In this document: piece after piece, positions 18,429-26,917 of the stretch
Position numbering within the stretch: position 1 is the first letter of the stretch
Layout: the number at the start of each line of letters is the position of its first letter
Origin: Floridanema flaviceps
GTDB taxonomy: Bacteria > Cyanobacteriota > Cyanobacteriia > Cyanobacteriales > Aerosakkonemataceae
Assembly (NCBI RefSeq): GCF_041929275.1
Contig: NZ_JBHFNR010000015.1
Direction: 5' to 3' (one strand)
Length of the DNA stretch: 64,000 nucleotides
Program-made: the position numbers and the translations under genes
The notes under the pieces: generated by a model
Database searches by the model: none
Seen by the model: only the letters and a program-made list of their open reading frames with translations
Told to the model about the DNA's origin: nothing

Positions 18429-19375
18429 TTTTTGTCCTGCTGTGGGGCGCGTAGGTATTCTCTATAATTTTTCCAACAAGCTTTTAATAAAGTTTCAGCG
18501 AAAGGAAGTTCGCCTTGGAGTTTTGCTAATAATTCGTCTTCTGGATATTGTCGCAGTATAGTAAACCAATCAATTAGCTCACTGGTACTTACCTTTTTAT
18601 CAGTTCTGCCTCTGCTATTATCCATTTCATCTCTTAAGCCCTGAAATCTCTTTACTGCGGCTCCAACAACTGGTGAAGCTGTATTTGGAAAATGAGCATT
18701 AATAATATTAACTAATTCAGCATATTTAGGAAATTCGATATAATGAAATAAGCAACGGCGTAAGAAAGCATCTGGCAAATCTTTTTCGTCATTACTGGTA
18801 ATAAATATAATTGGTGGTTCTTTTGCTTTAATTTCGTATTCTTTCTCTGCTTCTTTTTCCCTAACTTTTATCTCCGGTATAGTAAACCGCTTTTCATCTA
18901 GCACCTGGAGTAAGTCGTTAGGAAAATCAAGGTCAGCCTTATCAATTTCATCAATTAGAACCACAGTACGCTGGGAATTTTCAAAAGCACGACCTAATGG
19001 CCCGAGCTTGATGTAATTCCAAAGGTTATCAACTTTCGAGAGTTTCTGTTCGTCAAGACGTGCTAATTGGGCATCGTGCAGACGAGCGATCGCATCGTAA
19101 GTGTAACAACCATCCTTTGCCTTGGTTGTAGACTGAATATACCAAGACTCGTAAGGTAAGCCTAGCTCATAAGCCACAGCACGAGCCAAGCGGGTTTTAC
19201 CGCTACCAGGTTCACCCTTGAGCAATAAAGGACGTTTCTTTAAAAAAATGGTCAGATTGACTGCTTCAACCAATTCTGGTGAAGGTATATAAGGTTCAAG
19301 TCCATAAAGTTCGCACTCCTCTCTGGAGGGTCGCTTTTCGCCCGTATAGACGCGAGGTATTACTGAATTAACCAT
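18425..19375 (-). CDS. MoxR-type AAA+ ATPase
   Basis: 316 aa from ATG 19375. This start is preferred to the in-frame codon at 19396 because it gives the usual short leader. Walker A GEPGSGKT lies at about residues 54-61, Walker B VVLIDEIDKAD at about 138-148, a sensor/arginine finger region IIFITSNDEKDLPDAFLRR follows, and the C-terminus holds the lid helices. MoxR ATPases remodel or assemble partners together with vWA proteins. The gene overlaps the upstream EAD gene by 16 nt and the downstream vWA gene by 4 nt, so expression of the three is coupled. Confidence 0.93.
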   Translation of the reverse strand: MVNSVIPRVYTGEKRPSREECELYGLEPYIPSPELVEAVNLTIFLKKRPLLLKGEPGSGKTRLARAVAYELGLPYESWYIQSTTKAKDGCYTYDAIARLHDAQLARLDEQKLSKVDNLWNYIKLGPLGRAFENSQRTVVLIDEIDKADLDFPNDLLQVLDEKRFTIPEIKVREKEAEKEYEIKAKEPPIIFITSNDEKDLPDAFLRRCLFHYIEFPKYAELVNIINAHFPNTASPVVGAAVKRFQGLRDEMDNSRGRTDKKVSTSELIDWFTILRQYPEDELLAKLQGELPFAETLLKACWKNYREYLRAPQQDKK

Positions 19376-20466
19376 TTTGCTAGTCCTCCTTCCCAACTAA
19401 AACCACAGTAGTAACAAATTCTTTGATAAACCAGATCGGGAACGCCTCCTTGAGACTCTGCCAGCAATGTCTCAACACATAAATTTTCAGGTACTACCTC
19501 TGCGGCTACTGCCATTCCTACCCATTCATTAAGCTTCCTTACTGGAAATCGACTAGCAGGAGGTAAAGAAAGGGGAATTCTAGGTAACTCTGGGTGATTA
19601 TCTTGCCAAGCTAAAGAAAGTCCTGATTTGCATACATATCCTTTATTATCTACCAAAAACATTGCCAAATATGTTTCTCGTTGATTACTACTTTCCACTA
19701 ATGGTTGCCAAAATTCGTTAATTAACTCTGGTAAAAAGCCTAGATAACTACGGTGAACTTCAGAAAGAATTAAAATTAGATGTTGAGTTTTTAAAATTTC
19801 AAATATTTTATCCCTTATTAGAGATAAAGAAAGCCAACTTCTCTGCTCTTGATCGATTAAGTGTTCGCTAACTTTATCGCAAAAATTAGATATATCCTCC
19901 ATGCCACTCACTTTAATTTTTATTCGCCGCCCATTTCGTAACTTAGGTAATTGAGATAGTCGAGTAACCAAAGTCTCTTGCCCGAATTTTTCTTCGCCAT
20001 GAACCAGGAAAGCTGCTATTTTGTTGTAACTTGGCGAATCTAATACTTGCATCACGGCTTCTTCCTGCTCGTCAAAATCAATACGGAGAAGCGATTTAAA
20101 AAGTCTATGTTCAGATTGAGGTGCTTGTTGTTGATAAGCTTGAGGCTGGTTCTTCCATGCTTCAACCTTGGCGCATAAGTCATCAAGCTTAGTCCAGAGC
20201 ATATCATCTGGATGCTGGCAATCTCGTAATTGTTTCAAAAAAATTGGAAATATCCAACCATGCAGTCGATGTTCTGAGCAGAATAAGACATCAAAGTTTA
20301 AATTAAATAACTCTAGGGGATTGCTAGCATTTTGTAATTTAAATTTTAAAAAAGTAAGGCTATCAATAACACAAAGCGCACATAGATTTTTATAGCTTTC
20401 AAACTGTTTGCACTGCAAAAGAAGTTCTCTGCATAATTGATATAGTTCAGATGGTGGCGCTTTCAC
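19360..20466 (-). CDS. EAD protein with degenerate P-loop (iSTAND-like)
   Basis: 368 aa from GTG 20466, two bases after the stop of the 46-aa gene. That start gives an adaptor beginning APPSELYQLCRELLLQCKQF, matching the other EAD domains. The residue 155-365 region resembles a STAND/AAA core, but its phosphate loop reads FLVHGEEKFGQETLV and lacks the GKS/T. HLILILSEVH takes the Walker B position, without the usual acidic pair. It is therefore probably a non-hydrolysing, inactive-STAND-like adaptor, a type described in vWA-MoxR ternary systems. It likely bridges EAD effectors and the MoxR-vWA pair. Family assignment is inferred from context and pattern. Confidence 0.75.
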   Translation of the reverse strand: MKAPPSELYQLCRELLLQCKQFESYKNLCALCVIDSLTFLKFKLQNASNPLELFNLNFDVLFCSEHRLHGWIFPIFLKQLRDCQHPDDMLWTKLDDLCAKVEAWKNQPQAYQQQAPQSEHRLFKSLLRIDFDEQEEAVMQVLDSPSYNKIAAFLVHGEEKFGQETLVTRLSQLPKLRNGRRIKIKVSGMEDISNFCDKVSEHLIDQEQRSWLSLSLIRDKIFEILKTQHLILILSEVHRSYLGFLPELINEFWQPLVESSNQRETYLAMFLVDNKGYVCKSGLSLAWQDNHPELPRIPLSLPPASRFPVRKLNEWVGMAVAAEVVPENLCVETLLAESQGGVPDLVYQRICYYCGFSWEGGLAKWLIQ

Positions 20467-20468
20467 AA

Positions 20469-20609
20469 TCAATCTCCCACAGCTTGTAACAAGCCCAGTA
20501 ACCGCTGATATGCCTGGACACCATCTTGATACTTTCGTCCCCACTGTGGAAACTCTTGCTCAGTCTCCCTACTAAAGACTTCTTGCAAATAACAGGATAA
20601 TTCATTCAT
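20469..20609 (-). CDS. 46-aa protein between the phosphoesterase and iSTAND-like genes
   Basis: ATG 20609 overlaps the previous stop as ATGAATGA (8 nt), and the stop is 2 nt before the next GTG start. This tight packing supports a real gene. The sequence is helical, with a conserved-looking EFPQWGRKYQDGVQAYQRL core. There is no known domain. It may be a small subunit that accompanies the EAD/MoxR/vWA set. Confidence 0.6.
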   Translation of the reverse strand: MNELSCYLQEVFSRETEQEFPQWGRKYQDGVQAYQRLLGLLQAVGD

Positions 20610-23259
20610 ACCGTTGAAACAATTCAAAATCTCTCGATAAAGTCTGCTGGTTATCATCTAAGTCAAAGGAATAATCTGGGACAATTTTTCTTTGTCCTCC
20701 TTGCAAACGTGCTTCACGAGGCCAGAACATCAACTTACCCTTGTTTTCACCCAGTTCAATTTTACCAGCCGTGTAGCCATGCAGACGATCGAGCCTTTGC
20801 CCTGCTTTCGTTTCAAAGTATTCTAACCCGCAGAGCGATCGCCCCTGCCAAATTCGCCTAGCTTCAGTACCGCCTTGAACAATCTCTGTAGAATTAGCTT
20901 CATGTAGATGACCGCATAGGTGAACGGCAAAACGACCGCGAGCGGTAATTTCTCCATTCAAGTGCGCTTGGGCATCAGAGGTCAACCAACTTGGCGGATG
21001 ATGCGTCAGTAGCAGGCAGGCGTGATGCTGTCTTGCCCAAGCTGGGCCATCACCATCACAAGTTTGGTGAAATTGCCGGGGATGGATAGCCAGCTTGCCC
21101 TCATAGTTTTCACCAGTAAGCTGAAGAAAGCTTGTATTCAAACCTAAAATTCCCAGTTTGGCACCATTCTTTTCGATGGTGGCCGAAAAATCACCTGGTA
21201 GAATACCAACTTTTAGGTGTTGTGGCTTAAAGGGTTGCCGTTCCCACCATGCCATGTAATTTTCAAAGGCTTTTGCAACAACTTGGCAATAGGGCGATTC
21301 TGCATTATGCCAAAAATCTTCTTGTACATCCGGTTCCTCTAACCACCGCCGGAGCAATTTTACCGCAGGATCTTTTATGTTAGGTCTGACTAAATCATGA
21401 TTTCCTGGTACTGCCAATAGCTTAGGAGATGAACCCAATTGAGCAAAATAATTCCATAATTGTATCAAAAGTTGCTCGATTTTTTGAAATTCTTCAGCAC
21501 TGCCACGCTGAGTTAAGTCACCAGTAAATACAACTAAGTCCCACGGTCCACTTTTATCGTGGAGTCTCTTTAAATCTTCAAAAAATATTTCTTTGACACC
21601 AGGCCAAAGCCAATCCTGGTCTTTCATACCTTGATGAAAGTCGGTTAGGTGTAGCCAACTAAAGCTATTACTTGGATTTACTCTTGGATTGGAAACGTGG
21701 GGGTTAATTGTTATTGGGGTTCCAGTATTTCTATCTGTTAAGCCTGGGTTAGCTCCACTTCTGGTAATAAAAAGATTAAGTTCATCTGCTACTTCAGATA
21801 AAGTTTGATGCCGACTATCTACTGGGTCAATCGTCTGACTGAGTAACCGTACTAAAATAACCAGGACATTCTCTTTGGTATCGTTACGATACTGCTCCAC
21901 TAAAAAACCAATCACCAGTGTTACTCGTTGAGCCGTACTATTAGCCTGGGGCAGACTATTAGCCCAAGGGGAAAGCAAGTCGTAACCTTTAAAAAAGCTT
22001 CGTAGTTGCTGATTATTTTCAAATTGATCGCACTGTGATAGAGCTTCAGACAATCGTTTATAGAGTGGAGCGGGAATCCCTGGCATATCGTTGTTTTCAA
22101 AGTCTTTAGTAAGGCTTTCTTCTACTATAGCTTTAAGATGTTGGAGGCGATCGCGCCCTGGAGCTAGAAAGCGCCGATCCGCTTGAATTTGACGTTGCAG
22201 TTTACTACGGACGTAATCCAAAAACTGTTGCCACGCACTTAAGTCAGTTTCAGGTAGCGCCCCTAGCTTTTCCAACTTCGCCCTGTAATTCTGCTCGTTG
22301 ATAGCAATGGTATTTTCGTGGCTATCCAGGTCTCCCAGGTAGCCAGAATACTCAATATCTATCTCCCGTAACTCTGCCAACAATTGCCGAAACTGCCTTT
22401 GTCGCTCTGGTGATTGGGAAATTTGACTGAAACTGTTACAATGCTGTTTTATGCGGTTATACAGTTGTTTTAGCTGGCGATCGCACCAACGAGATTCGTG
22501 ATAAACATATTGAATTTTATGGCGACACCACAAAAGATAAAGCAATAACTCAGATGCCTTATCCATGTCGTCTGGTTTCATACTTTGGCATTTAAACCAA
22601 ACTAGAATATGGAGTTGTTTACTTGGGTCTTTATGTCGGCTTTCATACTCAAAAATTGGGTTTCCTAACAATAACCCGGTATTTATTAGCTCAGATTTAT
22701 CTGTTTTTGGGAGTAATTGAACAACACAAGCATCTGCCAAGCCTTGGTAGTTTTCCTGTAATTCAATTGGTTGCCCAAACAATAATAGTGTTTGTCCCAA
22801 AGAAGCTTGAATATGTGAGGGGAGTAGTAGGTATTGCGGATTAAGTTTGCATAATTGAGACAGAAAAAATCTTTCTTGAGAAGACAGGGTTAAATCGATC
22901 GCATAACTATCATGCAATCGGTATAGGCAGAGTAATCCCTGAAGTGGGAAGCCATCTGGAGCAATTATTTGAAAATCTAAACTCGCTTGTCGATTCCGTA
23001 ATAAAGTACAGTATTCACTTGCCTGGTTATCTTCTGCTTCGGGAAAATATTGGTTATTTTGATAGCTAATCAGTTGTTGTGGCAGATTTTGTAGTTCTTG
23101 AATGTCAAGCTTATTTCCCAAATCTACCAACTGTTCCCACAACCGAGGTGCTTCTGGTACAGTCGGCTCTAGTCCCTGGTTGATGCTGTTTCGTAGATGG
23201 AAGGCATAGAGGGTCAGACTGGGGCTATGCAGTCCCCAGTTGTGGGGTATTTCGTTCAT
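20602..23259 (-). CDS. EAD-metallophosphoesterase
   Basis: 885 aa. Residues 1-390 are an unrecognised, Gln/Leu-rich domain, possibly substrate- or partner-binding. Residues about 392-500 are the shared EAD-type adaptor (GIPAPLYKRLSEALSQCDQF, LLSPWANSLPQANS). From about 532 comes a calcineurin-like phosphoesterase with its full metal-ligand series: WLHLTDFHQG (DxH), FTGDLTQRG, VPGNHDLV, LLLTHHPPSW and HLCGHLHEAN. The predicted role is hydrolysis of a phosphodiester substrate (nucleic acid or nucleotide signal) after recruitment through the adaptor. It is an unusual effector beside CHAT proteases. It starts 47 nt after the previous CHAT stop, and no good RBS is seen. Confidence 0.88.
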   Translation of the reverse strand: MNEIPHNWGLHSPSLTLYAFHLRNSINQGLEPTVPEAPRLWEQLVDLGNKLDIQELQNLPQQLISYQNNQYFPEAEDNQASEYCTLLRNRQASLDFQIIAPDGFPLQGLLCLYRLHDSYAIDLTLSSQERFFLSQLCKLNPQYLLLPSHIQASLGQTLLLFGQPIELQENYQGLADACVVQLLPKTDKSELINTGLLLGNPIFEYESRHKDPSKQLHILVWFKCQSMKPDDMDKASELLLYLLWCRHKIQYVYHESRWCDRQLKQLYNRIKQHCNSFSQISQSPERQRQFRQLLAELREIDIEYSGYLGDLDSHENTIAINEQNYRAKLEKLGALPETDLSAWQQFLDYVRSKLQRQIQADRRFLAPGRDRLQHLKAIVEESLTKDFENNDMPGIPAPLYKRLSEALSQCDQFENNQQLRSFFKGYDLLSPWANSLPQANSTAQRVTLVIGFLVEQYRNDTKENVLVILVRLLSQTIDPVDSRHQTLSEVADELNLFITRSGANPGLTDRNTGTPITINPHVSNPRVNPSNSFSWLHLTDFHQGMKDQDWLWPGVKEIFFEDLKRLHDKSGPWDLVVFTGDLTQRGSAEEFQKIEQLLIQLWNYFAQLGSSPKLLAVPGNHDLVRPNIKDPAVKLLRRWLEEPDVQEDFWHNAESPYCQVVAKAFENYMAWWERQPFKPQHLKVGILPGDFSATIEKNGAKLGILGLNTSFLQLTGENYEGKLAIHPRQFHQTCDGDGPAWARQHHACLLLTHHPPSWLTSDAQAHLNGEITARGRFAVHLCGHLHEANSTEIVQGGTEARRIWQGRSLCGLEYFETKAGQRLDRLHGYTAGKIELGENKGKLMFWPREARLQGGQRKIVPDYSFDLDDNQQTLSRDFELFQRYE

Positions 23260-23306
23260 GTTTGGATAGCTTAGACTGCCTAAGATCTATTATCCAGCTT
23301 TCTTCA

Positions 23307-26300
23307 TCACTGACCAATAGCACTAAATGCTGCCCAATGACGGGGATGTTGAAAGGGTTTGGAATTATCATCGAGTTGATGCAATCGGCGGCGTAAGCCC
23401 ATTCTTAAAGTGGGACTCAAGAGACTGCGATTGGCTTCTATCCAGTCTTCCAGTTCCATTTTTGTGACTTCCAATAGCCAACGTTGAGCCTCGTTGAGAG
23501 CAATGCTGGCGACTACTCCTTGTTGGAAAATTTGGTAGAACTTCACCATCAAGAAAGCCGTAGACAAGTCGCCTACTGACCACAGAGACACAATTACACT
23601 TTTGACTCCTGCTGCAATCAGACAGCGGGACAGCCCAATCACCCCATCACCTGTAATTTTACCCTGTCCGGTACTACAGGCACTCAACACAACCAGTTCA
23701 GCATTTAGCTTCATATTATAGATTTCGCCAGCCGTGAGGAAGCCATTGTCTTCATCACTGGGAGCAAGGGCGATCGCTCCCGGTACGCCTAGCTGCCGGA
23801 TATCATCTAATAGCCCGTGAGTAGCCAGATGAATCAGCCGTGCCTTTGGCATCTGCTCTACAATATTCACTTTTGTGGCGGCTGCACCCGTGATGGGTTG
23901 GGTTTGCAGGAGGGGGGCGATCGCCTTTACTTCAGTTTCCGACCAAGGTAGCTCTAACAATTTTACTGGTGGTTCAGTTAAAGGAATTGTTGGCATTTTT
24001 GGATTTCCTACAATTAATGCAGAAAGGGAATCTTTCTCATCTCTTATTTTTTCACTCTTAAGTTCCTCTCTCTGTCCATCCATTAAATTAAGCACCTGAA
24101 TAGATGGAATAATGGAAACGTTGTGCTTTTCAAGTAAAAATTGTTGATTTTTACCATCTCTTAGGGCTGAAAAAGGTACTAAAAACAAGCTTTTATGCGG
24201 AACAAAAATAATAAGACTATCGGGGCTTTGAGGTAAGAATTTTTCAATAGGAGCGATCAATAATTGATAAAGAGTTTCCAAAGAGCCAATACCAGTGTGG
24301 GCTGCAAGTTCTTCTTTTGACAAGTATGCACGGGCTTCTCGAACTAATCCAGATAAAGAGTTGTTTTGGTTCTGTAATGATTCAAGGCTAACTTGACGAA
24401 AATTAATTTGACCCGAAGGAGCAACTACCCAAATTAAGATTTCTGATTCTTCTGTTTTTATTAGATCATAACCCACAAGATTTTCAGCCGGAATAATTGA
24501 ATATTCAACAAAGGTTATATCCAATTTTTGAGACATGAATTTGATATCATTAAGGCTTGTTTTATCAAATTCAATTTGACTGAATTCCTTTGAATTTAAT
24601 AAACTAGACGATAAGATATTTGTAAGTATTCTTGCTCGACTTCGTTCAGAAATTTCTAAAGCAAGTTCAATTTTATTCTGTTTAATAAAAATTATTTGCA
24701 AGAGATAATAAGGTACTAACTGTTGTTCAAATAAATGTATTTTATAAGCATCGTCATAAATATCACTATGGTCTATTTTCATTATTGTATGTTCTACAAT
24801 TTGTATGGCGGAATTTACAATCTTCTCTGCTTGCAAAAAGTTATTCCTCTTAAGATATATTAAACCCAAATTAGACAGGGATAATAACTCATGTAGAGGG
24901 TCTTTATTATTTTTAGCGATTCTTAAACATTCTTGAAAATTATCAAAAGCTTGTTGTATATTTCCTTTAATAACATAAGCGTTAGCAATATTGCCTAATA
25001 TCGCTGCTAATAAAAAGTTATTTTTAGTTTGTCTGGCATATTTTAAAGCCTCTTGACCACATTCAATAGATTTTTGATAATTTTTTACTATCAGGTAGCA
25101 ATTGTGCAAATTTACCAGCAGCCCTACTATCTCGCCCTTATGTTTAAGGTGATGTTTGTTAGCAATATCTAAGGCTTCCTCGAAATAATTTATGGCATTA
25201 GAATGTTTATCTAACATTACGGAAATGTTACCCAAAAACATAAGAGATTTGATTTCCGTAAGGAAATCTTCAAATTCTCTAGCAACCGAAACAGATTGTT
25301 CAAAATATGCAATAGATTTTTCATACATATTAATATCAAAATAAATGCTTCCTAATGCAGCCAATAGCATCGATTTAAGTTCATAATCTTTTGTCTTTTC
25401 ATTAACAATTATGCTTTCATTATAATATTCAATTGCCTTGGAAAATTCCGAAGTCAATCGATAAACTTCTCCTAATTTAGCTAGTGCCAAAGCCTCCATT
25501 TCTAAATCACATAGTTGCCTGGAACGATTGAGAAATTTTTTATAATAACTAATTGCTTTTCCATAATATTTTGTAGCAAGGTGCAGATCTCCTAAATTAG
25601 CTGGTGTCATTAAAAAATAAGTAATCTTGCCAAATCGCATTGTAGATGAATCAAAAGAAGAAGCAATTAACTTCAAAACTCTAAAATAAATTAGACTAAT
25701 GCCTAAAACTAACTTTGCTGCAATGAACTGTAGTAGAGTAGGGAAGGATGAGACAGGAATAGATGATGCCCAAAGAATTTTTAAGCCTTGATAATTGTAA
25801 TCAATAGCTTCTACATAATTCTTAAAATAAAAATTAATTTCATCTAAATTAAATAGTAATAATGCTTGTTCAACTCGATCTCCAGTTATTTCAGCAATTT
25901 CTAATTGTTGCTTATAGCAATTTAGAAGCTTTGTATATTCAGCAAAGGCTTCATAAATAATTGCCAAATTTTCCAAACAAATTTTTTCAGTTTCTCGATC
26001 TTTTTCTTGCTGTGCTGAATTGAGTTGGCCTTGGTAATAATTCAAAGTTTTTTTGGAATATTCATCTTTAAAATTTGCTAACAATTCAAGCTTCTTATAT
26101 CGTATATTACCGGCTACCAATATACGCTCTCGATAATATTGGATAGACTTTTCATAGTCTTCTAATTCGCCATAATGATTTCCTAGATATCCTAAAAAAT
26201 GTATTTGCTTATCCTGATAATTTTGCTTTTTTGATAGAAATAAACATTGTTCATGATATTGAATTGCCTGATCGTAGTCTCCTACATATACAGATGCTTT

Positions 26301-26834
26301 ACCTAGAGCATCTAAAAATATTAATTTCCATTCAAGGTCTTCTCTTCTCTGAGAAACCAATAATCCTTGCTGAAAAAAATCGATAGCTTCATCATAATTG
26401 CCTAAAGTACAATGAATGTTACCTATATGGCTCCATGCTTTCAGGGCTTGCTCCGGCTCATTTTCTTCTAAGATTATAGTCAATCCTCTCTGATAACACT
26501 CAAGGGCTTTTGTAAAATCTTTTAAGGATTGATAGACGAAGCCTAACTCTATAAAAGACTTTGAGATTCCAAGCTCATTATGCTGTTCTTGATTAAGATT
26601 TAAGCTTTTTTTGTAACATTCAAGTGCTTCATTATACTGATTTGACTGGAAATGAATATCTCCAAGTTTATTAAGAGCTTTTATCTGTCCTTGAAAGTCG
26701 CCGATAGCTTGAAAAATCATTAAAGCCTTTTTCACCGACTTTAACGCCACTTCAGCATAGCCCCACTCTAACTGTCTAGAACCTACAGCTAATGAAAAAT
26801 TAGCTGTTTTCAGTTGGTGATCTTGTTCATTCAT
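23307..26834 (-). CDS. CHAT-TPR protease with canonical 34-residue TPRs
   Basis: 1175 aa from ATG 26834, supported by AGAGGA 11 nt upstream; the in-frame extension to 26948 runs into the previous gene. Residues about 20-700 consist of classical TPRs (ALNKLGDIHFQSNQYNEALE type), unlike the 46-residue units in the other four copies. The CHAT domain has His in LIHLATHGLLDD and Cys in VLSACSTGQG, so it is predicted active. It ends PRHWAAFSAIGQ. The coding DNA is noticeably more AT-rich than the neighbouring CHAT genes, hinting at separate acquisition. It follows the previous CHAT gene after an 83-nt gap, the largest in the operon. Confidence 0.92.
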   Translation of the reverse strand: MNEQDHQLKTANFSLAVGSRQLEWGYAEVALKSVKKALMIFQAIGDFQGQIKALNKLGDIHFQSNQYNEALECYKKSLNLNQEQHNELGISKSFIELGFVYQSLKDFTKALECYQRGLTIILEENEPEQALKAWSHIGNIHCTLGNYDEAIDFFQQGLLVSQRREDLEWKLIFLDALGKASVYVGDYDQAIQYHEQCLFLSKKQNYQDKQIHFLGYLGNHYGELEDYEKSIQYYRERILVAGNIRYKKLELLANFKDEYSKKTLNYYQGQLNSAQQEKDRETEKICLENLAIIYEAFAEYTKLLNCYKQQLEIAEITGDRVEQALLLFNLDEINFYFKNYVEAIDYNYQGLKILWASSIPVSSFPTLLQFIAAKLVLGISLIYFRVLKLIASSFDSSTMRFGKITYFLMTPANLGDLHLATKYYGKAISYYKKFLNRSRQLCDLEMEALALAKLGEVYRLTSEFSKAIEYYNESIIVNEKTKDYELKSMLLAALGSIYFDINMYEKSIAYFEQSVSVAREFEDFLTEIKSLMFLGNISVMLDKHSNAINYFEEALDIANKHHLKHKGEIVGLLVNLHNCYLIVKNYQKSIECGQEALKYARQTKNNFLLAAILGNIANAYVIKGNIQQAFDNFQECLRIAKNNKDPLHELLSLSNLGLIYLKRNNFLQAEKIVNSAIQIVEHTIMKIDHSDIYDDAYKIHLFEQQLVPYYLLQIIFIKQNKIELALEISERSRARILTNILSSSLLNSKEFSQIEFDKTSLNDIKFMSQKLDITFVEYSIIPAENLVGYDLIKTEESEILIWVVAPSGQINFRQVSLESLQNQNNSLSGLVREARAYLSKEELAAHTGIGSLETLYQLLIAPIEKFLPQSPDSLIIFVPHKSLFLVPFSALRDGKNQQFLLEKHNVSIIPSIQVLNLMDGQREELKSEKIRDEKDSLSALIVGNPKMPTIPLTEPPVKLLELPWSETEVKAIAPLLQTQPITGAAATKVNIVEQMPKARLIHLATHGLLDDIRQLGVPGAIALAPSDEDNGFLTAGEIYNMKLNAELVVLSACSTGQGKITGDGVIGLSRCLIAAGVKSVIVSLWSVGDLSTAFLMVKFYQIFQQGVVASIALNEAQRWLLEVTKMELEDWIEANRSLLSPTLRMGLRRRLHQLDDNSKPFQHPRHWAAFSAIGQ

Positions 26835-26917
26835 AATTGATAAATCCTCTTGTAATACATTAAAGGCTGTAATTAATCTTTGTAAGCAGATTTTATAAAA
26901 AGTTTCCCAAAGAAATA

